The notes under the pieces are model-generated. The model worked only from the letters and a program-made list of their open reading frames with translations. It ran no database searches and was not told where the DNA came from. From positions 1 to 59,443 of the forward strand of contig JAIUOH010000020.1 of the NCBI GenBank assembly GCA_020161315.1: a DNA stretch of 59,443 bases. Direction: 5' to 3'. A program made the position numbers and the translations under genes. Numbering within the stretch: position 1 is the first letter of the stretch; every line of letters begins with the position of its first letter. Below are positions 24,456-33,188 of the stretch, in pieces. This stretch comes from Actinomycetota bacterium. GTDB lineage: Bacteria > Actinomycetota > Actinomycetes > Actinomycetales > Microbacteriaceae.

Positions 24456-24563
24456 TTGCGCATCATCGGCGTCGACCCTGCACCAAGACGCTCGAGGCAA
24501 AGCATCGCTTTGCGCACCGTATGTGCGGCAGCCGCCTCGGCTGCCGTCTGTCTGGTGAAATAA
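24456..24563 (+). CDS. Possible leader peptide resembling the ruvC start
   Basis: A 35-codon frame from TTG 24456 (AGGAG 12 nt upstream) reads MRIIGVDPAPRRSRQ..., almost identical to MRIIGIDPGLTR of RuvC, then diverges and stops 4 nt before the ruvC ATG. Nineteen of 22 bases match the true ruvC start, in another frame. Two hairpins lie inside (24497-24513 and 24526-24546). It may be a duplication scar or a translated leader controlling ruvC. Confidence 0.35.
   Translation: MRIIGVDPAPRRSRQSIALRTVCAAAASAAVCLVK
24497..24546 (+). promoter_or_regulatory. Tandem hairpins between yebC and ruvC
   Basis: GCAAAGC-ATC-GCTTTGC (24497-24513) and CGGCAGCCG-CCT-CGGCTGCCG (24526-24546) are perfect stems in the 127-bp gap. 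The second ends 21 bp before the ruvC start. Neither has a T-run, so attenuation, translational control or mRNA stability is possible. Confidence 0.6.
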
Positions 24564-24567
24564 GTCC

Positions 24568-25185
24568 ATGAGAATCATCGGCATCGACCCTGGCCTGACC
24601 CGTTGCGGTGTTGGCATCGTGACCTCAAGCCAGGGTCGACGCGTCACCTTCGAGCACGTCGAGGTGTTGCAGAGCCCGGCGAGCGCGACTCAACCCGAGC
24701 GTATTCACCGCATCGGGTCGAGCATCGAGCGGTTGCTCGATGGGCACAAGCCCGATGGAATCGCGCTCGAGCGCGTGTTCGCGCAAGATAACGTTGCGAG
24801 CGTGATGGGCGTTGCCCAGATCAGCGGCGTCGTCATGTATCTCGCCGAGCAGCGGGGCATTCCAGTGGCGCTCTACACCCCGAACGAGGTGAAGGCACAG
24901 GTCACCGGGTACGGTGCCGCCGATAAGGCCCAGGTCACCACAATGGTGACGCGCTTGCTCGGTCTTGCGGCTCCGCCCAAGCCCGCTGACGCCGCCGACG
25001 CGCTTGCGCTGGCGATCACTCATGCCTGGCATTTGGGGCGTGGCGGGGCTGCCAACAGGCAGACAGAAAACCGCTCAGCGACTGCGGGCCCGTTGCCCGC
25101 GGTCGGGGGCGAAACCCCGGCGCAGCGTGCCTGGCGTGAGGCCGAGCAGAAACAGGGCCGTCGCCGAGGCGCCCGCGGCGGCTAA
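24568..25185 (+). CDS. ruvC: Crossover junction endodeoxyribonuclease RuvC
   Basis: A 205-residue Holliday junction resolvase. The acidic catalytic set is present: Asp7 in GIDPGLTRCG, Glu68 in ALERV, and Asp141 and Asp144 in KPADAADALALAITH. The C-terminal 35 residues beyond the standard fold are a low-complexity, Arg-rich tail. It resolves four-way junctions after RuvAB branch migration. In most actinobacteria ruvA and ruvB follow directly; here a convergent dehydrogenase gene follows 9 bp later, so ruvAB must lie elsewhere. Confidence 0.95.
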   Translation: MRIIGIDPGLTRCGVGIVTSSQGRRVTFEHVEVLQSPASATQPERIHRIGSSIERLLDGHKPDGIALERVFAQDNVASVMGVAQISGVVMYLAEQRGIPVALYTPNEVKAQVTGYGAADKAQVTTMVTRLLGLAAPPKPADAADALALAITHAWHLGRGGAANRQTENRSATAGPLPAVGGETPAQRAWREAEQKQGRRRGARGG

Positions 25186-25193
25186 AACTGATG

Positions 25194-26189
25194 TCAGAGT
25201 AACTCAGCGCGCAGCTGCGCCGCCGTGCGGGGTGAGAGCAGCCCCGGTGCGACATCGAACGGGGTCTTCGCGCCGTGATCGCCCGATCGGCTCATGCGGG
25301 CCGCCGCCCTAGCGTAGGCCACGAGCACGCTCGCGGTGAACTCGGGGTTCGAATCGAGGGCGAGCTGGTACTCGATCACCTGGGTCGCGCCGGCAGAGGT
25401 ATTGCCGCTGCGAATCACGAAGCCGCCGTGCGGCATGCCGCCGTGATCGCGCGCAAGCTCTTCAGCAGAAATGTAGTGCACGGTGGTGTCGTAGGGCTCG
25501 AAATAGTCGGGCATGTTTACGATCTCGGCACGAACGGCCTCGGGGTCTGCCCCCTCGGCAAGCACGACGTAGCACTCGCGCGTGTGCCGCTCGCGGGTGC
25601 TGAGCTCGGGGTGATCGCCGGCACGCACTCGGGCAATGGCCTCGTCTGACGGCAGGGTGTACTGCACGCCACCAGCAACACCCGGCACGCGGCGCAGTGC
25701 GTCAGAGTGCCCCTGGCTCAGGCCCTTGCCCCAGAACGTGTAGCTCGACCCCTCGGGCAGAATCGCCTCTCCAAACAAACGGTTGAGCGAGAAGAGCCCC
25801 GGATCCCATCCCACCGAGATGATCGCGGTGGTACCAGCCTTGCTTGCCGCTGCGTCGACCGCGTCGAAGTGCGCCGGAATATGCGAGTGGTTGTCGTAGC
25901 TATCGACCAGGGAAAACCGGGCCGCGAACTCGGGGCTTTGCCTGGGCAGGTCATCGCGAGATCCACCGCAGAGCACGAGCACGTCGATGTCGTCACGATC
26001 CTCGTAGAGAGCCGACATCGAGAACACGCTTGTTGACTTGTGTGCCGTGGCGACGGTGCCCGGGTCGCGGCGAGAGAATACGCCGACGAGATGCATATCG
26101 GGGTTCAGCCCGATCGCTGTCTCAACCCCGCGCCCGAGGTTGCCGTAGCCGACGATGCCGATGCGAATCGGTGAGTTCACGAGTGTCAT
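25194..26189 (-). CDS. ddh: meso-Diaminopimelate D-dehydrogenase
   Basis: A 331-residue NADPH enzyme that aminates tetrahydrodipicolinate in one step to meso-DAP, bypassing the acylated DapD/E/F route. IRIGIVGYGNLGRGVETAI is the nucleotide-binding start, VFSRRDPGTV follows, and SVGWDPGLFSLNRLFGEAIL, FWGKGLSQGHSDALRRVPGV and HGGFVIRSGNT are signature blocks of the Corynebacterium-type Ddh family. It is full length. It is convergent with ruvC (9-bp gap) and close to uppS, so both feed the cell wall, though they are not one clear operon. EC 1.4.1.16 by family. Confidence 0.93.
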   Translation of the reverse strand: MTLVNSPIRIGIVGYGNLGRGVETAIGLNPDMHLVGVFSRRDPGTVATAHKSTSVFSMSALYEDRDDIDVLVLCGGSRDDLPRQSPEFAARFSLVDSYDNHSHIPAHFDAVDAAASKAGTTAIISVGWDPGLFSLNRLFGEAILPEGSSYTFWGKGLSQGHSDALRRVPGVAGGVQYTLPSDEAIARVRAGDHPELSTRERHTRECYVVLAEGADPEAVRAEIVNMPDYFEPYDTTVHYISAEELARDHGGMPHGGFVIRSGNTSAGATQVIEYQLALDSNPEFTASVLVAYARAAARMSRSGDHGAKTPFDVAPGLLSPRTAAQLRAELL

Positions 26190-26240
26190 CCTTGGGGTAG
26201 TGCGCAGTGCTGCGTGTATCTGCGGTAGCTGGAGAAGTGG

Positions 26241-27026
26241 CTATGCCCCGCTGGGGCGATCTACTGCGCCGCCAAAGCGACGGTCGCGATCTTGATAGAT
26301 CTCGATGGCGCGCCACAACTCGCGGCGATCGAAGTCGGGCCACAGCGTGTCGAGAAAGACCATCTCTGCGTAGGCAGACTGCCAGAGCATGAAATTGCTG
26401 GTGCGCTGCTCGCCGCTCGAGCGCAGAAACAGGTCTACCTCGGGCAGCTCGGGCACGTACAGGTGTCTCGCGATGGTGCGCTCGGTGATGCCGTGGGGTG
26501 ACAGGCGCCCGGCGGCGACTTCGTTGGCGATCGAGCGTACTGCGTCGGTGAGCTCGTTGCGGCCGCCATAGTTCACGCACATGGTCAGGGTCAGGCCGGT
26601 GTTGTTCGCGGTGGCCCGTTCAGACGCCTTGAGTTCGTTGATGACCGAGCCCCAGAGCCGCGGGCGGCGGCCTGCCCATCGCATGCGCACGTTCCATGCA
26701 TCGAGCTGCGCGCGACGCCCTCGGAGCACCTCGCGGTTGAAGCCCATTAGAAAGCGCACCTCGTCGGGTGATCTGCGCCAGTTTTCGGTAGAAAATGCGT
26801 AGACACTGAGGTGGGTCACACCGGCCTGAATCGCCCCCGCAACGACGTCGAGCAGCGCTTGCTCGCCCTGTCGGTGACCTTCGACGCGGGGCAAACCGCG
26901 CTGATTTGCCCACCTGCCGTTGCCGTCCATAACGATCGCAACGTGTTTCGGCACCTGACCGCGAAAGGTGGGCGGGTGTTCGCCGGTCCAGTCGACCGGC
27001 ACCAGTTCTGAGGGGGCTCGGCGCAT
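26241..27026 (-). CDS. uppS: Isoprenyl transferase (undecaprenyl/decaprenyl diphosphate synthase)
   Basis: A 261-residue cis-prenyltransferase. [27 protein letters not shown] has the catalytic Asp and first conserved block, [14 protein letters not shown] the third, and [26 protein letters not shown] the fifth (RTSGE-like, with RSSGEQR). It builds the lipid carrier for peptidoglycan and wall-glycan assembly. The frame is open upstream, but ATG 27026 starts the conserved family N-terminus. It lies 61 bp downstream of recO in the same direction, probably one transcript. Confidence 0.93.
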   Translation of the reverse strand: MRRAPSELVPVDWTGEHPPTFRGQVPKHVAIVMDGNGRWANQRGLPRVEGHRQGEQALLDVVAGAIQAGVTHLSVYAFSTENWRRSPDEVRFLMGFNREVLRGRRAQLDAWNVRMRWAGRRPRLWGSVINELKASERATANNTGLTLTMCVNYGGRNELTDAVRSIANEVAAGRLSPHGITERTIARHLYVPELPEVDLFLRSSGEQRTSNFMLWQSAYAEMVFLDTLWPDFDRRELWRAIEIYQDRDRRFGGAVDRPSGA

Positions 27027-27087
27027 GCTCACAGACCCAACTGTAGCGCTCGGTTGGCATCGAACCGCGCGGCGGTGCGGCGCGGGG

Positions 27088-27804
27088 CTAGTTAGTGCGC
27101 AGCGAGCGCAGACCGCGCTCCATATGCCACTGCGCGTAGGCGGCGATAATGCCCGATGCCTGGCCACGTTCGAGGTCGTCAGACTCAAGCGCCAAGCTCC
27201 AGTCGCCGCTTAATAGCGCCGCAAGCAACACGATGCTGCCGGGCTCCAGCTTTGGTGTGCCCGGCACCGCACAGTTCTCACAGACCACGCCGCCCATTTG
27301 CACCGCCACGTGCTGGTGCGGGCCGGGAGCCCCGCAGCGCACGCACTCGTCGAAACCGGGCGCCCAGCCGGCGGCCGAGAGCGCGCGCAGGAGGTAGCCG
27401 TCACGCAGCAGCTCGGGAGCGATCTTGCCCTGCGCGAGCGTGCGCAGCGCGCCGACCAGAAGCCGATACTGTTCGGGGGCGGGCCCGCCCTCGCTCAGCC
27501 GCTCAGCGGTTTCGACCATCGCGCTGCCTGCGCGGTAGCGATCGTAGTCTTCGCTGATGTGTGGGCCGTAGGCGCCGAGCGTGGAGGCCTGGGTGATGGT
27601 GTCGAGCGTGCGCCCCTCGAAAAGCTGCAGGTCGGCGACCATGAATGGCTCGAGCCTCGCCCCAAACTTTGACGAGGTGCGTCGCACTCCCTTTGCTACC
27701 ACACGAATAATGCCGCGGCCGAGCGTTAGCAGCGTGACGATTCGGTCGGCTTCGCCGAGCTTCTGGGTGCGCAGCACAACGCCTTGCTCGCGATACAGGG
27801 GCAT
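27088..27804 (-). CDS. recO: DNA repair protein RecO
   Basis: A 238-residue protein. An N-terminal OB fold ([24 protein letters not shown], then [17 protein letters not shown]) precedes a helical domain with a four-Cys zinc site, CVRCGAPG...CENCAVPG (about residues 155-180). RecO loads RecA at gaps with RecR. The gene order recO-uppS is conserved in actinobacteria. It diverges from dusB, with an 83-bp gap holding both promoters. Confidence 0.95.
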   Translation of the reverse strand: MPLYREQGVVLRTQKLGEADRIVTLLTLGRGIIRVVAKGVRRTSSKFGARLEPFMVADLQLFEGRTLDTITQASTLGAYGPHISEDYDRYRAGSAMVETAERLSEGGPAPEQYRLLVGALRTLAQGKIAPELLRDGYLLRALSAAGWAPGFDECVRCGAPGPHQHVAVQMGGVVCENCAVPGTPKLEPGSIVLLAALLSGDWSLALESDDLERGQASGIIAAYAQWHMERGLRSLRTN

Positions 27805-27887
27805 GCCTGCAATTCTCTCGCACTCTGCGGGGCCTGGCGATCCCGCGCCCTGAAACCCGAAGCATGGCTATGAGAGAATGGCAGCAT

Positions 27888-29084
27888 ATGTCTACCGCAA
27901 CTCTGAACGACTCGCGACTGCGCATCGGTCCACTCACTCTCGACGTGCCGGTCGTGCTTGCGCCCATGGCGGGCATCACGAACACCGCCTTTCGTCGGCT
28001 CTGCCGCGAGTACGGTGCTGGCCTCTATGTGAGCGAAATGATCACGACCCGCGCGCTTGTTGAGCGTACGCCCGCGTCGATGCGTCTCATCAAGCACCAC
28101 GAGAGCGAGACGCCGCGGTCGATTCAGCTCTACGGCGTCGACCCTGTCACCGTGCGCGAGGCCGTGCGATTCTTGGTTGACGAAGACCTCGCCGACCACA
28201 TCGACCTGAACTTCGGCTGCCCGGTGCCCAAGGTGACCCGCAAGGGTGGCGGTTCGGCCCTGCCGTGGAAGAGTGATCTTTTTGAGGCGATCGTGACGCA
28301 GGCAGTGAAGGCCGCGGGCGATATTCCGCTTACCGTCAAGATGCGCAAGGGCATCGATGAAGATCACCTGACCTATCTTGACGCCGCGCGCGCAGCAGAA
28401 GACGCGGGCGTCGCCGCTATCGCCCTGCACGGTCGCACGGCGAGCGAGTTCTATTCGGGTCACGCCGACTGGTCGGCGATCGCAAAGCTGAAAGAGACCA
28501 TCACGAGCGTGCCCGTGCTCGGCAACGGCGACATCTGGTCGGCCGACGACGCGATTCGCATGGTGCGCGAGACCGGCTGTGACGGCGTCGTCGTCGGCCG
28601 TGGCTGCCTCGGCCGTCCGTGGCTCTTCGGCGATCTTGTCGCGGCGTTTCGCGCCGAGGCAGGCGAGATCTCGTGGAGCGACGCAGAAAAAGCGATCGCG
28701 AAGCCGCCGCTCGGCTTCGTGATGCGGGCGATGCGTCGCCACACCGAGCTGCTCGTCGAGTTTTTTGACGGCGAAGAGGATCGCGCCTGCCGCGACATTC
28801 GCAAGCACGTCGCCTGGTACTTCAAGGGCTACGGCGTCGGCGGCGATCTGCGCCGCTCACTTGCGGCGGTCGAGTCGCTGGAGCAGATGGACGAAATCTT
28901 CTCAACCATGGACCGCTCAATGCCGTACCCCGGTGAGGGTGCCGAGGGCCAGCGCGGTCGTGCGGGCAGCCCGAAGCGTGTAGTGCTGCCAGACGGTTGG
29001 CTGAAGAGCCGCACGAGCGAGGGCGTTGATTACTCAGAGCTCGTCGAGGCCGAGCGCCAGGGGCTCGGTGGCGACGGTGGTTGA
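27888..29084 (+). CDS. dusB: tRNA-dihydrouridine synthase
   Basis: A 398-residue FMN enzyme that reduces uridines in the tRNA D-loop. LAPMAGITNTAFRRLCREYGAGLYVSEMI is the FMN-barrel start. HIDLNFGCPVPKVTRKGGGSALPWK contains the catalytic Cys, and GNGDIWSADDA and GVVVGRGCLGRPWLF are phosphate-binding loops. The C-terminal part is a typical Dus helical domain plus a 40-residue charged extension. ATG 27888 is preferred over ATG 27864. It overlaps the dgt start by 17 bp. Confidence 0.93.
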   Translation: MSTATLNDSRLRIGPLTLDVPVVLAPMAGITNTAFRRLCREYGAGLYVSEMITTRALVERTPASMRLIKHHESETPRSIQLYGVDPVTVREAVRFLVDEDLADHIDLNFGCPVPKVTRKGGGSALPWKSDLFEAIVTQAVKAAGDIPLTVKMRKGIDEDHLTYLDAARAAEDAGVAAIALHGRTASEFYSGHADWSAIAKLKETITSVPVLGNGDIWSADDAIRMVRETGCDGVVVGRGCLGRPWLFGDLVAAFRAEAGEISWSDAEKAIAKPPLGFVMRAMRRHTELLVEFFDGEEDRACRDIRKHVAWYFKGYGVGGDLRRSLAAVESLEQMDEIFSTMDRSMPYPGEGAEGQRGRAGSPKRVVLPDGWLKSRTSEGVDYSELVEAERQGLGGDGG

Positions 29085-30381
29085 GTCGGCGGCACTGGTC
29101 GAGCTGTCGGCGCACGAGGGCTACGAAGCCCGCGACCTCGAGCGGTTTCTGCCCGAGCATCACAGCGGCAGCAGAAGCGATTTTGCGCGGGATCGCGCGC
29201 GCGTGTTGCACTCGAGCGGGTGGCGCAGACTCTCTGCGAAGACCCAGGTCATCAGCCCGACCGCTGGTGTTGACTTTGCCCGCAACCGCCTGACGCACTC
29301 GCTTGAGGTCGCGCAGATTGGGCGTGAGCTTGCGGCGTCTCTCGGGGTTTCGCAAGACGTGGTTGATGCCGCTTGCCTCGCGCACGACCTCGGGCACCCG
29401 CCCTTCGGCCACAACGGCGAGAAGGCGCTGAGCGAATGGATGGCTGGCTTCGGTGGCTTTGAGGGAAACGCGCAGACCCTGCGTATCCTGACGCGCCTCG
29501 AGCCGAAGCGTTTCGCGGCCGACGGTACGAGCGTCGGGTTGAACCTCACTCGGGCGACGCTCGATGCGAGCTGCAAGTACCCCTGGTCGCTTGATGAGGC
29601 GGGTGTGGGCAGCGCCTCTGGCGGGGTGAAATTTGGCTACTTCGCAGACGATGCTCCCGTGTTTGAGTGGTTGCGCGCTGGCGCGCCGGCGCGGCAGAAG
29701 TGCGTTGAGGCGCAGATTATGGATTTCTCAGACGACGTTGCCTATTCGGTGCACGACTTCGAAGACGCTATCGTGTCTGAGCACATCGACCCGCAGTTTC
29801 TTACCGCACGCTCGGGGCACGACGCGCTCATTCGCATCGTTGCCGAGTGGGCCGGGGGAGACTTCACCGCGGACGAACTCGGCGCAGCGTTCGATCGTAT
29901 GTCTGCGGGCGAGAACTGGCCGACGAGCTGGGACGGTTCGCGCGCACACCAGGCGGGTCTGAAGAACTTCACGAGCGACATGATTGGCCGCTTCGCGCGC
30001 GAGGCGATTCGCGCAACGGTCGACGAGGCCGATGGGCGCTCGCTCGCTCGCTACGGCACCGGTGGATACGGTGCCAACGTCGTGGTGCCGCGCGAGATTC
30101 GCGCCGAGATTGCTGTGCTGAAGGGTATCGTGGCGGCCTACGTCATGCAGAGCGATCGTCGCCAGCCCGTGTACCGTCGCCAGCGCGGCCTGCTGATCGA
30201 GCTGCTGCATACCCTGTGGGAGGCTGGCCCTGGCGAGCTCGAGCCAGCCTACGCGGCAGATTTTCGCGCGGCCCCAGACGAAGCCACGGCGCGCCGCGCG
30301 ATGGTCGACCAGGTCGCCTCGCTTACCGACCAGTCGGCAATCGCCTGGTACGAACGGCTCTGCACGGCCCCGTTGGTGTAA
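29068..30381 (+). CDS. dgt: Deoxyguanosinetriphosphate triphosphohydrolase-like protein
   Basis: A 437-residue HD-domain protein that splits dGTP or other dNTPs into nucleoside and triphosphate. FARNRLTHSLEVAQIGRELA and HDLGHPPFGHNGE are the metal-binding H...HD motifs, and MDFSDDVAYSVHDFED holds the distal Asp. GTG 29068 (AGGGG at 29059-29063) sits inside the end of dusB, giving a coupled dusB-dgt pair. In actinobacteria dgt normally precedes dnaG; here ltrA and hipBA have been inserted between them. Confidence 0.9.
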   Translation: MATVVESAALVELSAHEGYEARDLERFLPEHHSGSRSDFARDRARVLHSSGWRRLSAKTQVISPTAGVDFARNRLTHSLEVAQIGRELAASLGVSQDVVDAACLAHDLGHPPFGHNGEKALSEWMAGFGGFEGNAQTLRILTRLEPKRFAADGTSVGLNLTRATLDASCKYPWSLDEAGVGSASGGVKFGYFADDAPVFEWLRAGAPARQKCVEAQIMDFSDDVAYSVHDFEDAIVSEHIDPQFLTARSGHDALIRIVAEWAGGDFTADELGAAFDRMSAGENWPTSWDGSRAHQAGLKNFTSDMIGRFAREAIRATVDEADGRSLARYGTGGYGANVVVPREIRAEIAVLKGIVAAYVMQSDRRQPVYRRQRGLLIELLHTLWEAGPGELEPAYAADFRAAPDEATARRAMVDQVASLTDQSAIAWYERLCTAPLV

Positions 30382-30395
30382 GACAGCACCGACAT

Positions 30396-31559
30396 ATGCG
30401 CGCACAGAGCGGCGGAACCGCGCAGCAGCAGTCGGATCGAGATGAGTCGCGCGCCGACTGGATGGAGCTCTTCTTCGATCTCGTATTCGTCGCGCTGATC
30501 GGGCAGCTCTCGACGGGGCTGCGCGAGCACACCTCGTTCGGCGCGGCGCTCGTCTTTCTGGCTCTTTTTGCATCGGTGTGGTGGTCGTGGGTGAACCTCA
30601 CATACACCATTAATGTGCAGCTCGGGCTCTCGCGGCGCGCGCTCGCCGGTTACATGCTTACGGCGATGGCTGCGGTTGGTGCCGTGGCGATAGCGGCTCC
30701 CGAGGCAGTCGGCGACCGTGCGTGGCTCTTTGCGCTCGGCAACGCGGGGCTCAGATGCGTGATGCTCGCGCTGTGGGCGCGCCGCACCTGGGCGGTGAGC
30801 GCCGGCTCGCGGGCCCGAATTCTTGCTTACAACGGCGCAACTGCGTTGCTCTGGTTCGCTTCGGCACTCGTGCCCGCGCCCGCCTGCTATGCGCTGTGGG
30901 CCGTGGCGATTCTCTGTGAAATCGCGCTGCTACTCGCAAGCGCGCCCGGAATGCTGAGCCGAGTGCAGACGTTTCGCGTCGAGCACCTTGCAGATCGCTT
31001 CGGCACGCTGGTGATCATTGCGCTCGGCGAATCGGTGCTTGCCATCGTCGTCGCGCTTTCTGCTGCGTTCACGGCGCAGGCAGCGATCGTAGCCGGGCTC
31101 TCGCTGGTGATCGCCGCCTGCCTAGCGTGGGTGATGTTCATGTACGGCATCGATTCGATGCGTAGCGGGCTTGAGCGCCTCGTCGCCGCGGGCGATTCGA
31201 AGGGCATCATTGGCACCTTTGCGTTCTTACCCTACTTTCTCGTCGCTGGCGTGATGTTGCTGTCGGGAGCCCTTGCGATTGCGATTCGTGAGCCGCAGCA
31301 GGTGCTCCCCGCGGTATCGGCCCTGTCGCTCAGCGGTGGCATCGTGCTGTTCTATGCGGCGAACACGCTAATTGGGCTTCGCTACGGGCTGCGGCGGCGA
31401 TTCGTGCTCGCCTGGGCGGTGCCCTCGCTGCTGTTGCCGCTCGCAGTGCTGCCGCTCGCGCTCGGTGTGGCGGCTGGCTGGGCCGTCGCCGCGATGGCGG
31501 CGATCTTGGTGGGGCTCGTCATACAGGCAGAGTGGCTGGGGCGACATCGCACGGAATAA
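30396..31559 (+). CDS. ltrA: Low-temperature-requirement A family membrane protein
   Basis: A 387-residue protein with about 10-12 hydrophobic helices. WMELFFDLVFVALIGQLSTGLREHTS is the ELFFDLVFVAA signature of the LtrA family (known from Listeria monocytogenes growth at low temperature), and VEHLADRFGTLVIIALGESVLAI is the second conserved block with the ALGE motif. The molecular function is unknown; transport is suspected. It starts 14 bp after dgt and is probably read from the same transcript, with no terminator between. Confidence 0.85.
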   Translation: MRAQSGGTAQQQSDRDESRADWMELFFDLVFVALIGQLSTGLREHTSFGAALVFLALFASVWWSWVNLTYTINVQLGLSRRALAGYMLTAMAAVGAVAIAAPEAVGDRAWLFALGNAGLRCVMLALWARRTWAVSAGSRARILAYNGATALLWFASALVPAPACYALWAVAILCEIALLLASAPGMLSRVQTFRVEHLADRFGTLVIIALGESVLAIVVALSAAFTAQAAIVAGLSLVIAACLAWVMFMYGIDSMRSGLERLVAAGDSKGIIGTFAFLPYFLVAGVMLLSGALAIAIREPQQVLPAVSALSLSGGIVLFYAANTLIGLRYGLRRRFVLAWAVPSLLLPLAVLPLALGVAAGWAVAAMAAILVGLVIQAEWLGRHRTE

Positions 31560-31639
31560 TAGACGATTCTTATGGCGAAAATAGTAGTCATATCTATTAG
31601 TTAAGGCTAGAATTGACTGCATAAGAGATCGGGGTCGCT
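31560..31639 (+). promoter_or_regulatory. A/T-rich promoter region of hipBA
   Basis: The 80-bp gap is much more A/T-rich than its surroundings. It contains a CTTATG...CATAAG inverted pair at its two ends and several TAG/CTA-type half sites. It probably holds the autoregulated HipB operator and -10 element, but the exact sites are not resolved. Confidence 0.45.
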
Positions 31640-31927
31640 GTGGCGGGGTATCGCATTGATCGACAGCTTGTCGAGTTCGGCGAGCATGTTCGTGGCTGGC
31701 GAATGGTGCTGGGCCTCACAGCGCAGCAGGTCGCTGAGCGCGCAGATATTTCGAGAGACACCCTGCGAAAGATCGAGTCAGGCGAAGCAGGCGTGAATTT
31801 TTACAACGTCGCGCAGGTGCTTCGCGCCCTTGGCATACTCGACCAGGCCGTCGCCTCGGTTGACCCGCTCAGCAGCGACATCGGCAGGCTGCGCGCCGAC
31901 AGGCTGACAAAAAGGCGCGCGCGATGA
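31640..31927 (+). CDS. hipB: HipB-like antitoxin, XRE family
   Basis: A 95-residue protein. The HTH spans WRMVLGLTAQQVAERADISRDTLRKIESGEAGVNF (about 20-54), a standard Cro/CI fold, followed by a short helical tail with basic C-terminus. HipB binds its own promoter and neutralises HipA. It overlaps the HipA start by ATGA, the classic coupled arrangement. GTG 31640 has a weak GGGG ribosome site. Confidence 0.85.
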   Translation: MAGYRIDRQLVEFGEHVRGWRMVLGLTAQQVAERADISRDTLRKIESGEAGVNFYNVAQVLRALGILDQAVASVDPLSSDIGRLRADRLTKRRAR

Positions 31928-33165
31928 CCACAATCGAGGTGTGCTGTGAGGGGGCGAACGATACCCGGCTCATTGGGTTGGCATACTTCACGCGAAGCCG
32001 GGGCCACATTGCCACGACATTCGCGTACGATACCCACTACCTCGCAAACGGTGGTCAGAACATCGACCCTGAACTTGTGCTTGGGCCGGGAGCCCAGCAC
32101 TGGCCGGGTCTGCTCGGAGCATTCGCCGACAGCGCGCCCGATAGGTGGGGGCGAAACATCATCGAGAAAGCTGAACGAATTCGCGCACGTGAAGAGGCGC
32201 GAGTGCCACGCGGGCTCGATGATTTTGATTTTCTGCTCGGGGTAAGCGACGACACGAGGCAGGGGGCACTGCGTTTGCGGGCACCGGGTGGGCAGGAATT
32301 TCTCGGGGCTCCTTCTCGAGTGCCGCGTCTCGTCTCGCTACCTGCGCTCTTGCGAGCGAGCGATGAGTTGGCGTCTGACGACGACTCGTCGACCGCGGTG
32401 AAGCAGCTTCTCGACACGGGCACCACGGGCCTGGGTGGCGCCCGGCCTAAGGCCTCCGTTCGGCTCGACGATGGCAGCCTTGCTATCGCAAAGTTTCCGC
32501 ACAGCAGCGATAACTGGGATGTGATGGCGTGGGAGGCCACCGCGCTCGACCTGCTTGAACGAAGCGGGGTTAAGGTGCCGTGGCGCCGTCTTGCCAGGGT
32601 AGGCGATCGTGGCGTACTGATTCTCAAAAGGTTTGACCGCTCGAGCTCAGGCGAAAGAGTTGGCTACATCAGTGCGATGACCGCTACAGCTTCACGCGAC
32701 GGCGAGCGTCGCGACTACGCCGACATCGCAGACGCAGTGCGCGATCTCTCGCTCTCCGTGAAGCGGGATCTCGCTGAGCTGTTTCGGCGTGTGGTGGCGA
32801 GCGTGGCGCTCGGCAACACTGACGACCACCTGCGCAATCACGGGTTTCTCGCAGCGCGCGATTCTTGGGCGCTGAGCCCAGCATTTGACGTGAACCCGAA
32901 CCCAGATATCACTCGCAGCAGGTCAACCTCGATCTTGGGGGCCGACGCGTTTCCAGACGAGGTCGATGCGCTATTTGCTTTCGCCGACGAGTGCGACCTG
33001 AACCCGACACATGCGCGCGAACAACTCGGCCTAGTGATGAGCGGTTTCGAGAACTGGCAAGAGCTCGCCCGGGCGAATGGCATCGCGGCCCGCGAAGTAG
33101 CGATGATGGCCGAGTCAATCGAGCCGAGAGTGCAGGCAATTGCTGCCGCGCTCACCGCATACTGA
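31924..33165 (+). CDS. hipA: HipA-like serine/threonine kinase toxin
   Basis: A 413-residue protein. GTTGLGGARPKASVRLDDGSLAIAKFP (about 166-192) is the Gly-rich nucleotide loop with the catalytic Lys, NTDDHLRNHGF (about 298-308) has the catalytic Asp300 and Asn305, and SPAFDVNPNPD (about 318-328) has the metal Asp322, matching Escherichia coli HipA D309, N314 and D332. The N-terminal subdomain is present. HipA kinases inactivate glutamyl-tRNA synthetase or other targets and cause persistence; the target here is unknown. All catalytic positions are intact. Confidence 0.88.
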   Translation: MTTIEVCCEGANDTRLIGLAYFTRSRGHIATTFAYDTHYLANGGQNIDPELVLGPGAQHWPGLLGAFADSAPDRWGRNIIEKAERIRAREEARVPRGLDDFDFLLGVSDDTRQGALRLRAPGGQEFLGAPSRVPRLVSLPALLRASDELASDDDSSTAVKQLLDTGTTGLGGARPKASVRLDDGSLAIAKFPHSSDNWDVMAWEATALDLLERSGVKVPWRRLARVGDRGVLILKRFDRSSSGERVGYISAMTATASRDGERRDYADIADAVRDLSLSVKRDLAELFRRVVASVALGNTDDHLRNHGFLAARDSWALSPAFDVNPNPDITRSRSTSILGADAFPDEVDALFAFADECDLNPTHAREQLGLVMSGFENWQELARANGIAAREVAMMAESIEPRVQAIAAALTAY

Positions 33166-33188
33166 ACGTTCTGACTAGACTGCTTGCT

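Noticed and set aside
29847-30395. Extended N-terminus for the LtrA protein
   Set aside because: This stretch lies in another frame over dgt and is Arg-rich nonsense; the LtrA signature begins at ATG 30396.
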